Origin: Candidatus Omnitrophota bacterium
GTDB taxonomy: Bacteria > Hinthialibacterota > Hinthialibacteria > Hinthialibacterales > JAKPRU01
DNA length: 34,703 nt
NCBI GenBank assembly: GCA_029570205.1
Contig: JAKQSI010000032.1
Span: forward strand, 76,585 to 111,287
Reading direction: 5' to 3'
The notes under the pieces are model-generated. The model was not told the origin of the DNA. It was given only the letters and a program-made list of their open reading frames with translations, and made no database searches. This document shows, one piece after another, positions 8,382 to 15,571 of the stretch; the stretch's first letter is position 1, and each line of letters starts with the position of its first letter. A program made the position numbers and the translations under genes.

Positions 8382-9367
8382 TCCTTCGCTCTCTCATTCA
8401 ATGGGGATAGTGCATTCTGCCCGTCTGACCGGGTATTCGAGAAGGTTTGACTGCCCTGGCGGATTCGCACAGCTCGAAATCCGGTGGTTCCCCAGAAAAT
8501 GTACCGAACCCAGGGAAATGCCCCCCCCCGAAACACGGTTGTGAGATTGCGGGGAGATACGGTAAGCCAGCTTCCCCCGCGAAGAACCCGACAGGCGGAC
8601 CACGTCCCCTCCTCCTGGTAGCGATTCCGGCACCATTCCTCCGCGTTACCGGCCATATCCATACAGCCGAACGGAGAGGCCCCCTGAGGGTAGAAACCAA
8701 CCGGCGCAGGATAGATCTGTTCATCAAGGCCACCGTCCGGGAAACGATCTCCATCAAGATCGTCTCCGAAATTGCACCGTGTTTCTTCCCAGGTGTTGCC
8801 CCAGGGCCACAGGAAATCTTTTGTTCCACGGGCCGCATATTCCCATTGTTCCTCGGTCGGCAGTTCGTACCGATCTCCGGTCTGCTCCGATAACCATCGA
8901 CAATAGGCACACGCTTCAAACCAGCTGACACCGGTCACTGGAAGCGGATCGTTATCCTCGCTCAAATCCCGGTAAGCGCGGTAACGTTTATCGCGCCAGG
9001 TTTCCGGGCGCTCCCAGCCATAACGTTCCCTCGCCGCCCAGCCTTCCTCCGACCAATAGGCCCGGTTCTGATACCCCCCCGCTCGCATGAACGCGCTGTA
9101 CTCCGTGTTGGTGATTTCATATCGCCCGATCTCAAATGCCTCGATCCGCACCGTCCTGCGTGTGCTATATCGAAGCGGCAGGAGGGGTTGCGGGGTGTCT
9201 TCCGGCGGCCCCATGCTAAACTCCCCGGCGGGAATCTCGACCATCTCCGGAACAGGAATGGTCGGTTCGGATGCGATGGAGATGGAAACAGCGCCTGCAA
9301 CCAGCCAAAACGCAAGTCCCTGCAAGATCGACCTTGCCGGGAATCTGTTTATCGGCGGGTTTGTCAT
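8378..9367 (-). CDS. Exported SUMF1/formylglycine-generating-fold protein lacking the catalytic cysteines
   Basis: The 329-residue product has an N-terminal hydrophobic signal (about residues 10-30) and then the complete SUMF1 fold: VEIPAGEFSMG, FEIGRYEITNTEY, PVTGVSWFEACAYCRWL, LPTEEQWEYAARG, GNAEEWCRN, RVLRGGSW and a final TTGFRAVR. True formylglycine-generating enzymes carry a copper-binding cysteine pair shortly after the RGGSW region. Here that region reads LTVSPRNLTTVF with no cysteine, so sulfatase activation is unlikely; a binding or structural role is more plausible. I choose the ATG at 9367 because GGAG lies eight bases upstream; an in-frame start at 9433 adds residues with no family match. 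It overlaps the divergent membrane protein gene in antisense. Confidence 0.88.
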   Translation of the reverse strand: MTNPPINRFPARSILQGLAFWLVAGAVSISIASEPTIPVPEMVEIPAGEFSMGPPEDTPQPLLPLRYSTRRTVRIEAFEIGRYEITNTEYSAFMRAGGYQNRAYWSEEGWAARERYGWERPETWRDKRYRAYRDLSEDNDPLPVTGVSWFEACAYCRWLSEQTGDRYELPTEEQWEYAARGTKDFLWPWGNTWEETRCNFGDDLDGDRFPDGGLDEQIYPAPVGFYPQGASPFGCMDMAGNAEEWCRNRYQEEGTWSACRVLRGGSWLTVSPRNLTTVFRGGAFPWVRYIFWGTTGFRAVRIRQGSQTFSNTRSDGQNALSPLNERAKD

Positions 9368-10403
9368 TGTCGGTCTCCTGCGGCTCTGGTATTGCTTCCA
9401 GGTACCTTGGCATACAACAGACCTTTTGCGCAACCTCGGATATGGCCGGGAGTTCTGGAATCTTGGTTTTTCGATCTACGATTACACGCCACAGGATTTC
9501 GCGCCCCATCCCTGCCAGTTCCTCTGGGGAGGCTACTATTACACCTACCCGGCCTATACGGCGCTCTTTTTCGCGCTGATTGCGCCCCTCTCGCCGGGCC
9601 TCATCGTCGGGAAATTATGGCTCACCTTACTGGATGGAATCAATACCGTCTGCATCGGCAAAATGACAAAGGACCGCGCCCTGGCCCTTTTATATTGGGC
9701 CAATCCCATCGGGGTCTGGCATATCTCGCATGAGGGGCAGTTTGAATCCTTTGTCGGATTCTGGATGATCCTGGCAATCCGGCTATTGTGGCGCGGGAGT
9801 CCCTGGGCATTCTTCCTGCTCGGCGCGGCGATTCAAACCAAGTTCTTTCCCGTATTTCTCGCTCCGGTTTTTCTGTTCGATTCCGTTCGGGTCCCATGGA
9901 AAATCTGGGCCAAACGGATCGGCTTGTTTGCTCTCTCGTTTCTGCCGACTGTCCTGGCGCTCATTCAAAGTAATTACCTGCAGCGTTTTTTTCAGCCCGG
10001 TTATATTCCCGGTATCAATTACATCGCCTGGGAAGTTACGGACTACGGCCATTTCCCCTATCAACCCGGATGGCTGATCCTGACTAACGCCGTTGCCTCA
10101 ATCGGTCTGCTGCTTCTAATCATCCGGCTGGCATATCGCAACGGCACAGTAGTGGATTATTCGCCCTGTTTTCTGTTCCTGTTCGCGCTGAAAACCATCC
10201 CGCTGGCGCAGTTCTGGTACATGCAGATTTTCCCCGCGTTTGCGCTGACCGTTCGAAATGAGATTCACCGACGGTGGCTGTTTGTTGCGTGCATGGCGAT
10301 GGGGGCGCGTTCAATCCTCAGCATCCTGGGATTGCATTTCGCTTACATGAATCCACCGGAGGTCATGACCCTTCTGGAGGCCTGTCTGTGGCGCATTCCG
10401 TAG
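9276..10403 (+). CDS. Polytopic membrane protein, probable GT-C/GT87-like glycosyltransferase
   Basis: The frame is open from 9087, but its first 63 codons are antisense to the well-supported SUMF1-fold gene. I use the ATG at 9276, giving about 375 residues. The first membrane helix (LFIGGFVIVGLLRLW) starts some 23 residues later. Then comes an aromatic-rich extracytoplasmic loop with YDYTPQDFAPHPCQF and YYYTYPAYTALFF, and about eight more hydrophobic segments. WANPIGVWHISHEGQFES and AIQTKFFPVFLAPVFL resemble DUF2029/GT87 mannosyltransferases that use polyprenyl-phosphate sugars. Even with this start it overlaps the minus-strand gene by about 90 bases. It ends with TAG seven bases from the convergent bshA-like stop. 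Substrate unknown. Confidence 0.75.
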   Translation: MEMETAPATSQNASPCKIDLAGNLFIGGFVIVGLLRLWYCFQVPWHTTDLLRNLGYGREFWNLGFSIYDYTPQDFAPHPCQFLWGGYYYTYPAYTALFFALIAPLSPGLIVGKLWLTLLDGINTVCIGKMTKDRALALLYWANPIGVWHISHEGQFESFVGFWMILAIRLLWRGSPWAFFLLGAAIQTKFFPVFLAPVFLFDSVRVPWKIWAKRIGLFALSFLPTVLALIQSNYLQRFFQPGYIPGINYIAWEVTDYGHFPYQPGWLILTNAVASIGLLLLIIRLAYRNGTVVDYSPCFLFLFALKTIPLAQFWYMQIFPAFALTVRNEIHRRWLFVACMAMGARSILSILGLHFAYMNPPEVMTLLEACLWRIP

Positions 10404-10410
10404 GTATCGG

Positions 10411-11535
10411 CTATTCCATCATCCGCCAATACAAATCCTCATACTGCTGCACAATCTTTTCCTGATCGAATCGTTCCAGGATTCGTTTACGACCCGCCTG
10501 ACCCATCGCCTGGGCCTTCTGCGGATCACGTAAAATCTCAATTGCCGCTTCCGCCATGGACTGCACACATCCCAGCGGAACCAACCTGCCCGAGATGCCG
10601 TCCTCCAGCACTTCCGGTACTCCCCCCACGTTTGTGGCGACTACCGGAACCTCACAGGCCATCGCCTCCGCGATGGTCAATCCGAACGATTCTCGTTCCG
10701 AGGTAGATAAGAGCAGGTCCGCTCGTCTCAGGATATCATCCGGCTGAACCACCGCTCCAAGGAACTCCACACAGTCCGACAATCCCAGCCGTTCCACCAG
10801 CATCTCCGCAGTGGACTGGTCCGGCCCTTTGCCCACAAATAACAACCGTGCGGGAACGGCATGGCAGATGAGGTCAAACGCCTTAATCGCATCTTGAATC
10901 CGCTTCACCGGTCGAAAATTGGAGATGTGTACAATGCGCCGGACTTGGCTGCCCGCTGCCGGGCGATTCTCCGGAGGACGATACACCTGCGTGTCGATCG
11001 GATTGTAAATCACCTCTACGGGCCGCTTCACATTCAATTCCTCGACAGTTACTCGGCGCAGGTACTCACTCACTGCGGTAACCGCATCGCTTTTGTTCAC
11101 ACCGAATTCCGTCGCAGCCCGCAGAGAGGGCATCTGGCCCAGCAGATCGGCATCGGTTCCATGAAGCGTGGTAATGATTTTGACATCGTGCTTGTGATTC
11201 TCATGCAGCATCTGGCGGGCCAGGTACGCCGCCGCGCTGTGAGGAATGGCATAGTGTACATGAATGATGTCTATACAGTTCTCAGCGGCCAATTCATACA
11301 GGGTCGTGGCCAGCGCCAGGATATACGGCTCAAATCGAAACAACGGATACAGCGGCACATCCACATGATGGAACTTGAATCGCCCCCCCAGCGACTCCAG
11401 CCGCCGGGGAACATCATAGGACACGAAATGGATATCATGCCCCCGACGGGCCAGAGCCATTCCCAACTCCGTCGCGACAACTCCGCTCCCGCCCACACTC
11501 GGATAACACACGATCGCTACTCGGAACTCTGTCAT
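10411..11535 (-). CDS. bshA: GT4 glycosyltransferase of the BshA type (N-acetyl-alpha-D-glucosaminyl L-malate synthase)
   Basis: The 374-residue protein has the two Rossmann domains of GT4 retaining glycosyltransferases. Features characteristic of BshA are CYPSVGGSGVVATELG at the N terminus, IIHVHYAIPHSAAAYLA, TTLHGTDADLLG, DAVTAVSEYL and ISNFRPVKR; the donor-site ESFGLTIAEAMACEVP follows. BshA joins UDP-GlcNAc to L-malate in the first step of bacillithiol synthesis. No bshB or bshC is nearby, so the pathway assignment rests on this protein alone. A GAGGTG overlaps a possible GTG start at 11541; the ATG at 11535 is better spaced. Confidence 0.85.
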   Translation of the reverse strand: MTEFRVAIVCYPSVGGSGVVATELGMALARRGHDIHFVSYDVPRRLESLGGRFKFHHVDVPLYPLFRFEPYILALATTLYELAAENCIDIIHVHYAIPHSAAAYLARQMLHENHKHDVKIITTLHGTDADLLGQMPSLRAATEFGVNKSDAVTAVSEYLRRVTVEELNVKRPVEVIYNPIDTQVYRPPENRPAAGSQVRRIVHISNFRPVKRIQDAIKAFDLICHAVPARLLFVGKGPDQSTAEMLVERLGLSDCVEFLGAVVQPDDILRRADLLLSTSERESFGLTIAEAMACEVPVVATNVGGVPEVLEDGISGRLVPLGCVQSMAEAAIEILRDPQKAQAMGQAGRKRILERFDQEKIVQQYEDLYWRMME

Positions 11536-11580
11536 CGTCACCTCATCTATTCACAATGTTCACTCTATCCACCACCAGGA

Positions 11581-11610
11581 TATAGGAGGCCAGGCGTCCC
11601 TGCCTGACAG
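11581..11610 (-). repeat. Solitary hairpin element related to the terminal array
   Basis: On the minus strand this reads CTGTCAGGCAGGGACGCCTG followed by GCCTCC. The loop AGGGAC and the arms around it match one variant of the tandem units at 34152-34703 almost base for base. It lies between the divergent bshA-like and prepilin genes. Confidence 0.75.
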
Positions 11611-11639
11611 TTGACCTTCCCCCCTTACCAAATTTCTTC

Positions 11640-11668
11640 TTGACCTCAGCCGTCTTCTACGATAGCAT
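11640..11668 (+). promoter_or_regulatory. Promoter for the prepilin gene
   Basis: TTGACC (11640-11645), a 17-base spacer and TAGCAT (11663-11668) precede the prepilin ATG by about 42 bases. The predicted leader contains AAGGAGGATAGG, a strong ribosome site just before the start. Confidence 0.5.
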
Positions 11669-11710
11669 TCGGTTTAATCCACATCTTACAGAAACAAGGA
11701 GGATAGGACA

Positions 11711-12310
11711 ATGAGGAGAGGATTCACGCTGATCGAACTGTTGATTGTTGTTGCGATCATCGGGATTCTGGCTGCAATAGCCGTGCCGAATTTTATGAAT
11801 GCGCAGGTTCGGGCGAAGATCTCTCGCGTTGAAGCCGACCATAACGCTTATGCACTCGCGATGGAATCCTACGGGCTGGACCACAACAACAAGTACCCGC
11901 CCGCCGACCTGATCTATTGGCTTACTACTCCCATATCCTATATCGCCGGACTGAATCCCGATCCGTTCGCCCCCGCCAAGGCGGACCGGGGCGATGGGAA
12001 ATTCGGGTATATTCATGCATACGATCCTTTTTATGTGGTCGTCACCCATGAATACGGAACATCGAGTTACGAAAACCTGCTGGCAGACTTCAATGCCGCA
12101 TTCGGCTATCCCAACCAATGGTTCGCCCCGCCGAATGACCAATCCTTTGCAGGAATTGTCCGGTACCAGATTCGCAGCATCGGTCCCAATCGCGTCAATG
12201 AATATGCCTCGCGATACGACCCGACAAATGGATTGACCAGCAACGGGGACATTGCCCGGTTCGGTCCGGGCAATATCACACGCCCGTATGGCCCGGTCCC
12301 GGCTCCGTGA
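11711..12310 (+). CDS. Type IV/type II prepilin-like protein
   Basis: The 199-residue protein begins MRRGFTLIELLIVVAIIG, a textbook class III signal. The prepilin peptidase would cut after Gly4 and methylate Phe5, with Glu9 (the +5 glutamate) guiding assembly. A long hydrophobic helix and then NAQVRAKISRVEADHNAYALA follow. The C-terminal globular part (PDPFAPAK, GYIHAYDPFYVVV, RYQIRSIGPNRVN) resembles the single-gene pseudopilins abundant in Planctomycetota, Sumerlaeota and related groups. No pilus assembly genes are nearby, so it probably uses machinery encoded elsewhere. A strong AGGAGG lies directly upstream. It may be a fibre subunit or a type II secretion pseudopilin; the sequence does not decide. 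Confidence 0.92.
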   Translation: MRRGFTLIELLIVVAIIGILAAIAVPNFMNAQVRAKISRVEADHNAYALAMESYGLDHNNKYPPADLIYWLTTPISYIAGLNPDPFAPAKADRGDGKFGYIHAYDPFYVVVTHEYGTSSYENLLADFNAAFGYPNQWFAPPNDQSFAGIVRYQIRSIGPNRVNEYASRYDPTNGLTSNGDIARFGPGNITRPYGPVPAP

Positions 12311-12367
12311 ATGTTTCTCGGCAGATTCTGTGGCGGGAAATAAACAAAAAAAAAGGATTGAACTACC

Positions 12368-12408
12368 AAACCTGTCTGCGCGATAAGGCCTCGGAAACCC
12401 TTTGACAG
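12368..12408. repeat. 41-base direct repeat, copy 1
   Basis: AAACCTGTCTGCGCGATAAG at the left end and CCCTTTGACAG at the right. The inner ends CTGTC and GACAG are inverted repeats and could pair. It matches copy 2 at 37 of 41 positions by my alignment. It lies about 60 bases after the prepilin stop. Confidence 0.7.
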
Positions 12409-12632
12409 GAAGTCAGGAAGTTCAACCCTACGTAGAGCGTGTGGAAGAAACTCTCTTTGTCTATGTATTGCTGATGCTATAGGTATCGGCGGTCCCACGT
12501 GAATCTTAAGTTGATAAACATGAAAAAAATCGATGCGGCAATGCGGAAAAAACCCCTCAAGATTTCCGTCAACCCGCCGATAATAGATGACGATCACGGA
12601 GGGTTTTACCCCCGGATCGGGATGGAACGGCA

Positions 12633-12673
12633 AAACCTGTCTGCGCAATAAGGCCTCGGAACCCCCCTGACAG
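12633..12673. repeat. 41-base direct repeat, copy 2
   Basis: AAACCTGTCTGCGCAATAAG at the left end and CCCCCCTGACAG at the right, 265 bases after copy 1. Similarity extends weakly upstream (GGAT-GAAC before both). A rho-independent terminator follows within 25 bases. The rest of 12311-12732 has no open frame I would call a gene. Confidence 0.7.
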
Positions 12674-12696
12674 AGATGCACATCCCATCCATATTG

Positions 12697-12724
12697 AAGC
12701 CACTTTCGTGTGGCTTTTCTTTTG
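12697..12724 (+). terminator. Rho-independent terminator
   Basis: Stem AAGCCAC (12697-12703), loop TTTCGT, stem GTGGCTT (12710-12716), then TTCTTTT. It ends plus-strand transcription that would come from the prepilin gene or from a transcript within 12311-12690, and it lies just past the convergent Y-family polymerase gene's stop. Confidence 0.75.
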
Positions 12725-12732
12725 CGCCATCA

Positions 12733-13980
12733 TTAAAAAACACCGGTTTCGGACTGACGCGCGTTGCGCAGCGCGGGTGTATCGGCGAATTCCAGGATTC
12801 TTCCGTGCTTGAACCAGACCGCATCCAGCGCCCGGCACAACCCCGCCAGTTTTTCCTCTCCCCTGGAAAAAAGCAGGATTTGCGGATCATCGGGTTCCAG
12901 GTCCGCCAGTGTAATCTCGAGAGCGTGAACCCGTACGCGCCGGGTCAACACTCGTTGAAGCAGCCGTTCCACAATCCGGTGGAGTTCCGGGTAGAATCCG
13001 GTCGCCTGTTTCAGCCGCTCGGAGGCCCGGCTTTTTCGCCGATCCCGGTGGGTCACACATACCCGCACCCGTCCCACTTTCTTGAATTGCTGCCGTATAT
13101 CGAACAGGCTGCGGTCCACCAGGCGATAGGCGGCATCCGCAATCGTCCCATAGTCCGACGTGTCGGTCGGGAATGTGATGGAGGCGTGGTGTTCCATGCC
13201 CTCCGAACGGCCCGGCTGGACCGGTCGATCATCCTCCCCGCGCGCCCACCCCAAAAATTGCCGCGCACGCGGTCCGACCAGTCTGACCGCCATCTCCTCC
13301 GGTAATCCGCCAAACTCTCCCACCGTCTCCACACCGTAATCGCTCAACAGCCGGACAATTCCATCCTCCATTCCCGGCAGGCATCGCAGCGGAAGGCTTT
13401 CCAGAAACACCGACTCACGCTCCATATCCAACTCGAAAACCTGGCCCGGCAGTGCATGACACGCCGCCAGATACGCCAGGACCTTATTCCGCGCAAGACC
13501 GGCCCGGAGTCCGACATTCATTTCCCGAGACACACTCTCCACAATTCTCCGCACCCGTTCTCTTGCCGGTTCCCGGTAAAGAGATTCCAATCCCGAAAGA
13601 TCCAGATACGCCGCGCCCGTTCCTTGTTCCTCCACCAGAGGTATGATCGCGCGGTATCTCGCTAAAAGCGCCTGTGAAAGCCCCCACAGCGATCCTCGCG
13701 AAATATTCAACTCAGAGTGTCTTAAAGATCCGCAGCATTGCCCTTCCCAAGATTGGGGAGGGTGTAGGGTGGGGTTGATAAATCCAGCAGAATCAATCCT
13801 CTCTAAATATCTCCCTTTGTCAGGCTCCGCACGACGCCCAGACTTGGGTAAGGTAGTTCCCGCACCGACTTGCATGTTTCCAGATAGGATCACCGGATCT
13901 GAAAGAAGATTCGTCTGCGACCCCTGTCCCACCATCTCCGCGATGCGAATATAGGCAATATGACGATGGATAGTGATCAT
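12733..13980 (-). CDS. Y-family DNA polymerase, ImuB-like, probably non-catalytic
   Basis: The 415-residue product shows a Y-family layout. HIAYIRIAEMV stands at the N terminus; GTGAAYLDLSGLESLY is at about 120-136; RAGLARNKVLAYLAA follows; then the helix-hairpin-helix region PLRCLPGMEDGIVRLLSDYGVETVGEF and a little-finger domain (HHASITFPTDTSDYG). The DxD of motif I and the DE of motif III that hold the catalytic metals are absent, as in ImuB accessory proteins of mutasomes. Residues about 40-100 do not look like a Y-family palm; part of that stretch is encoded by a palindromic repeat at 13741-13775. The ATG lies only nine bases from a strong -10, so the mRNA is probably leaderless. Confidence 0.75.
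   Translation of the reverse strand: MITIHRHIAYIRIAEMVGQGSQTNLLSDPVILSGNMQVGAGTTLPKSGRRAEPDKGRYLERIDSAGFINPTLHPPQSWEGQCCGSLRHSELNISRGSLWGLSQALLARYRAIIPLVEEQGTGAAYLDLSGLESLYREPARERVRRIVESVSREMNVGLRAGLARNKVLAYLAACHALPGQVFELDMERESVFLESLPLRCLPGMEDGIVRLLSDYGVETVGEFGGLPEEMAVRLVGPRARQFLGWARGEDDRPVQPGRSEGMEHHASITFPTDTSDYGTIADAAYRLVDRSLFDIRQQFKKVGRVRVCVTHRDRRKSRASERLKQATGFYPELHRIVERLLQRVLTRRVRVHALEITLADLEPDDPQILLFSRGEEKLAGLCRALDAVWFKHGRILEFADTPALRNARQSETGVF
13741..13775. repeat. REP-like palindrome inside the Y-family polymerase gene
   Basis: CCCTTCCCAA, a two-base centre GA, then TTGGGGAGGG form an imperfect palindrome (13741-13762), followed by a TGTAGGGTGGGG tail. On the coding strand it is read as NPTLHPPQSWEGQ, without breaking the frame. 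The sequence type resembles the element in the intergenic space at 3219. Confidence 0.65.
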
Positions 13981-13989
13981 TTGTTCAGT

Positions 13990-14017
13990 ATTATACCTCC
14001 AAATCTTCCGCCGTCAA
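13990..14017 (-). promoter_or_regulatory. Promoter of the Y-family polymerase gene (leaderless)
   Basis: TTGACG (14012-14017), a 16-base spacer and a perfect TATAAT (13990-13995) on the minus strand. The ATG at 13980 begins nine bases after the -10, so transcription should start at or within a few bases of the initiation codon. Confidence 0.65.
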
Positions 14018-14051
14018 TCCCTTGACGAAGACCTTCCGGAAAGGATTAGAT
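14012..14051 (+). promoter_or_regulatory. Candidate dnaB promoter, back-to-back with the polymerase promoter
   Basis: TTGACG (14022-14027), an 18-base spacer and TTAGAT (14046-14051) precede the dnaB ATG at 14072. The two divergent -35 hexamers form a perfect inverted repeat, CGTCAA-TCCC-TTGACG (14012-14027), which could also be an operator. Confidence 0.4.
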
Positions 14052-14071
14052 GTTCCAGAGAGGCAATGCTT

Positions 14072-15517
14072 ATGTCCAATTCAAACGCTCTTCCGCTTAA
14101 CGATTCCGCCGAGAAAGCCGTGCTCGGTGCGATGATCCGCGACAAGGCGGCCATTTATGCTGCCCAGGAGATCATCACGGCGGATGATTTTCATTCGCCC
14201 GCACACCGGAAAATTTTCCACGCGCTCATCGACCTGACCGCAGCAGGTCACCCGGTGGATTTGACCGGCCTTGCGGAATTGTTGAATCGCTCCGGAGACT
14301 TGAGAGAATGCGGCGGCCCGGCATATCTGGCGGAATTGGTTGATTCTGTGGGGATTTCCGCAAATGTCCGGCATCATGCGGAGATTGTGCGGGAGCATTC
14401 GGTTCGTCGGAAATTAATCCTTGCGTGCGCAGAGATATCGGAGAAAGCCCAAAAAGGCCCGGAACAGGTCGGCTCGCTTCTGGCGTGGGCGGAGGAGAGT
14501 TTGTTCAATCTCTCGCGCACACGCTCGCGGCGTTCGTTTGTTCAGTTGCAGGATCTGTTGGCGGAGACAGTCCGCAAGGTGGACCTTGCTTTTGAGCGGA
14601 AAGGCGGACTGACCGGCCTGGCGACAGGATTTCGGGACCTGGATGCATTCACAGGTGGACTCCAGAAATCCGATTTGATTGTCCTGGCAGCACGTCCCTC
14701 GGTCGGGAAAACCTCGCTGGCGCTGAATATTGCCGAGAATGTAGCCCGGTCCGGGTTTCCGGTAGGAGTGTTTTCTCTCGAAATGAGTTGCGAGCAGTTG
14801 GCCGAGCGTGTCTTATGCTCCCAGGCACGAATCGACTTGCAGAAACTTCGCGCAGGACGGATCGGTCGAAGCGAGGCTGCAAAACTGCTGGCAACAGCCG
14901 ACGAACTGCACAACCTTCCCATGTTCATCGATGATACACCGAACCTGACACCGACCGATGTTTTCTCTCGCGCGCGCCGCCTGCAAGCCGAGTATCCCGA
15001 TCTGGCACTGATCATCGTGGATTACATCCAGTTGATGGTGAGTCACCGGATCAAAGAAAGCCGACAGCAAGAGGTAGCGGACATTTCGCGGTCCCTGAAA
15101 GCATTGGGGCGTGAACTGGGGATCCCGGTCATCGCCTGCTCGCAATTATCCAGAGCTGTTGAGCAGCGAAACGACAAACCGCGACTTTCGGATCTGCGGG
15201 AATCCGGCGCAATCGAACAGGATGCGGACCTGGTGATGTTTCTGCACAGGGAAGCGCTGAAAGGCCAGGGCAACGGCGATATGCAGGATGAAAATGCGCA
15301 ACATATTCAATATAAGCACAGCGTCATTATCGGCAAACACCGCAACGGCCCCATCGGTGAATTCGGCATTTATTTCATTCGGGAGTATACGCGTTTCGAG
15401 AATCTCGCTCGTGAGGGTGACGAGAGAGCGCCCCTCGCTCCTGCCGAGAGGGAAAACTTTGATGAAAGTTCCGTGATCCTCGATTTTCCAGGACGGATGG
15501 ACGATATTCCGTTTTGA
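14072..15517 (+). CDS. dnaB: Replicative DNA helicase DnaB
   Basis: The 481-residue protein has the N-terminal DnaB domain (NDSAEKAVLGAMI, then DDFHSPAHRKIF) and the RecA-like helicase domain. Walker A is ARPSVGKTS at about 207-215, Walker B is ALIIVDYIQLM, and SQLSRAVEQRNDKPRLSDLRESGAIEQDAD follows in pieces as in all DnaB. It is the hexameric ring helicase of the replication fork. I use the ATG at 14072 because AGAGAGG (14057-14063) is eight bases away; the ATG at 14066 is too close, and the open frame back to 13973 runs through the promoter region. No intein is present. The C-terminal tail ends with an acidic FPGRMDDIPF. Confidence 0.97.
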   Translation: MSNSNALPLNDSAEKAVLGAMIRDKAAIYAAQEIITADDFHSPAHRKIFHALIDLTAAGHPVDLTGLAELLNRSGDLRECGGPAYLAELVDSVGISANVRHHAEIVREHSVRRKLILACAEISEKAQKGPEQVGSLLAWAEESLFNLSRTRSRRSFVQLQDLLAETVRKVDLAFERKGGLTGLATGFRDLDAFTGGLQKSDLIVLAARPSVGKTSLALNIAENVARSGFPVGVFSLEMSCEQLAERVLCSQARIDLQKLRAGRIGRSEAAKLLATADELHNLPMFIDDTPNLTPTDVFSRARRLQAEYPDLALIIVDYIQLMVSHRIKESRQQEVADISRSLKALGRELGIPVIACSQLSRAVEQRNDKPRLSDLRESGAIEQDADLVMFLHREALKGQGNGDMQDENAQHIQYKHSVIIGKHRNGPIGEFGIYFIREYTRFENLAREGDERAPLAPAERENFDESSVILDFPGRMDDIPF

Positions 15518-15571
15518 ATCGTGAATACCGGCAGGATGCACGGAGGAAATTCCACCCCGCCACTTTGCCTT

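Noticed and set aside
12600-12673. c-di-GMP (GEMM) riboswitch
   Set aside because: Only short strings such as GGCAAAACC and AAGGCCTCGG recall the consensus; the second helix and GGUAGC-like part are not found and no gene follows in sense.
12106-12681. Minus-strand protein gene spanning the prepilin end and the 41-base repeats
   Set aside because: It lies antisense to a clear prepilin gene, has no ribosome site and no family-like motifs.
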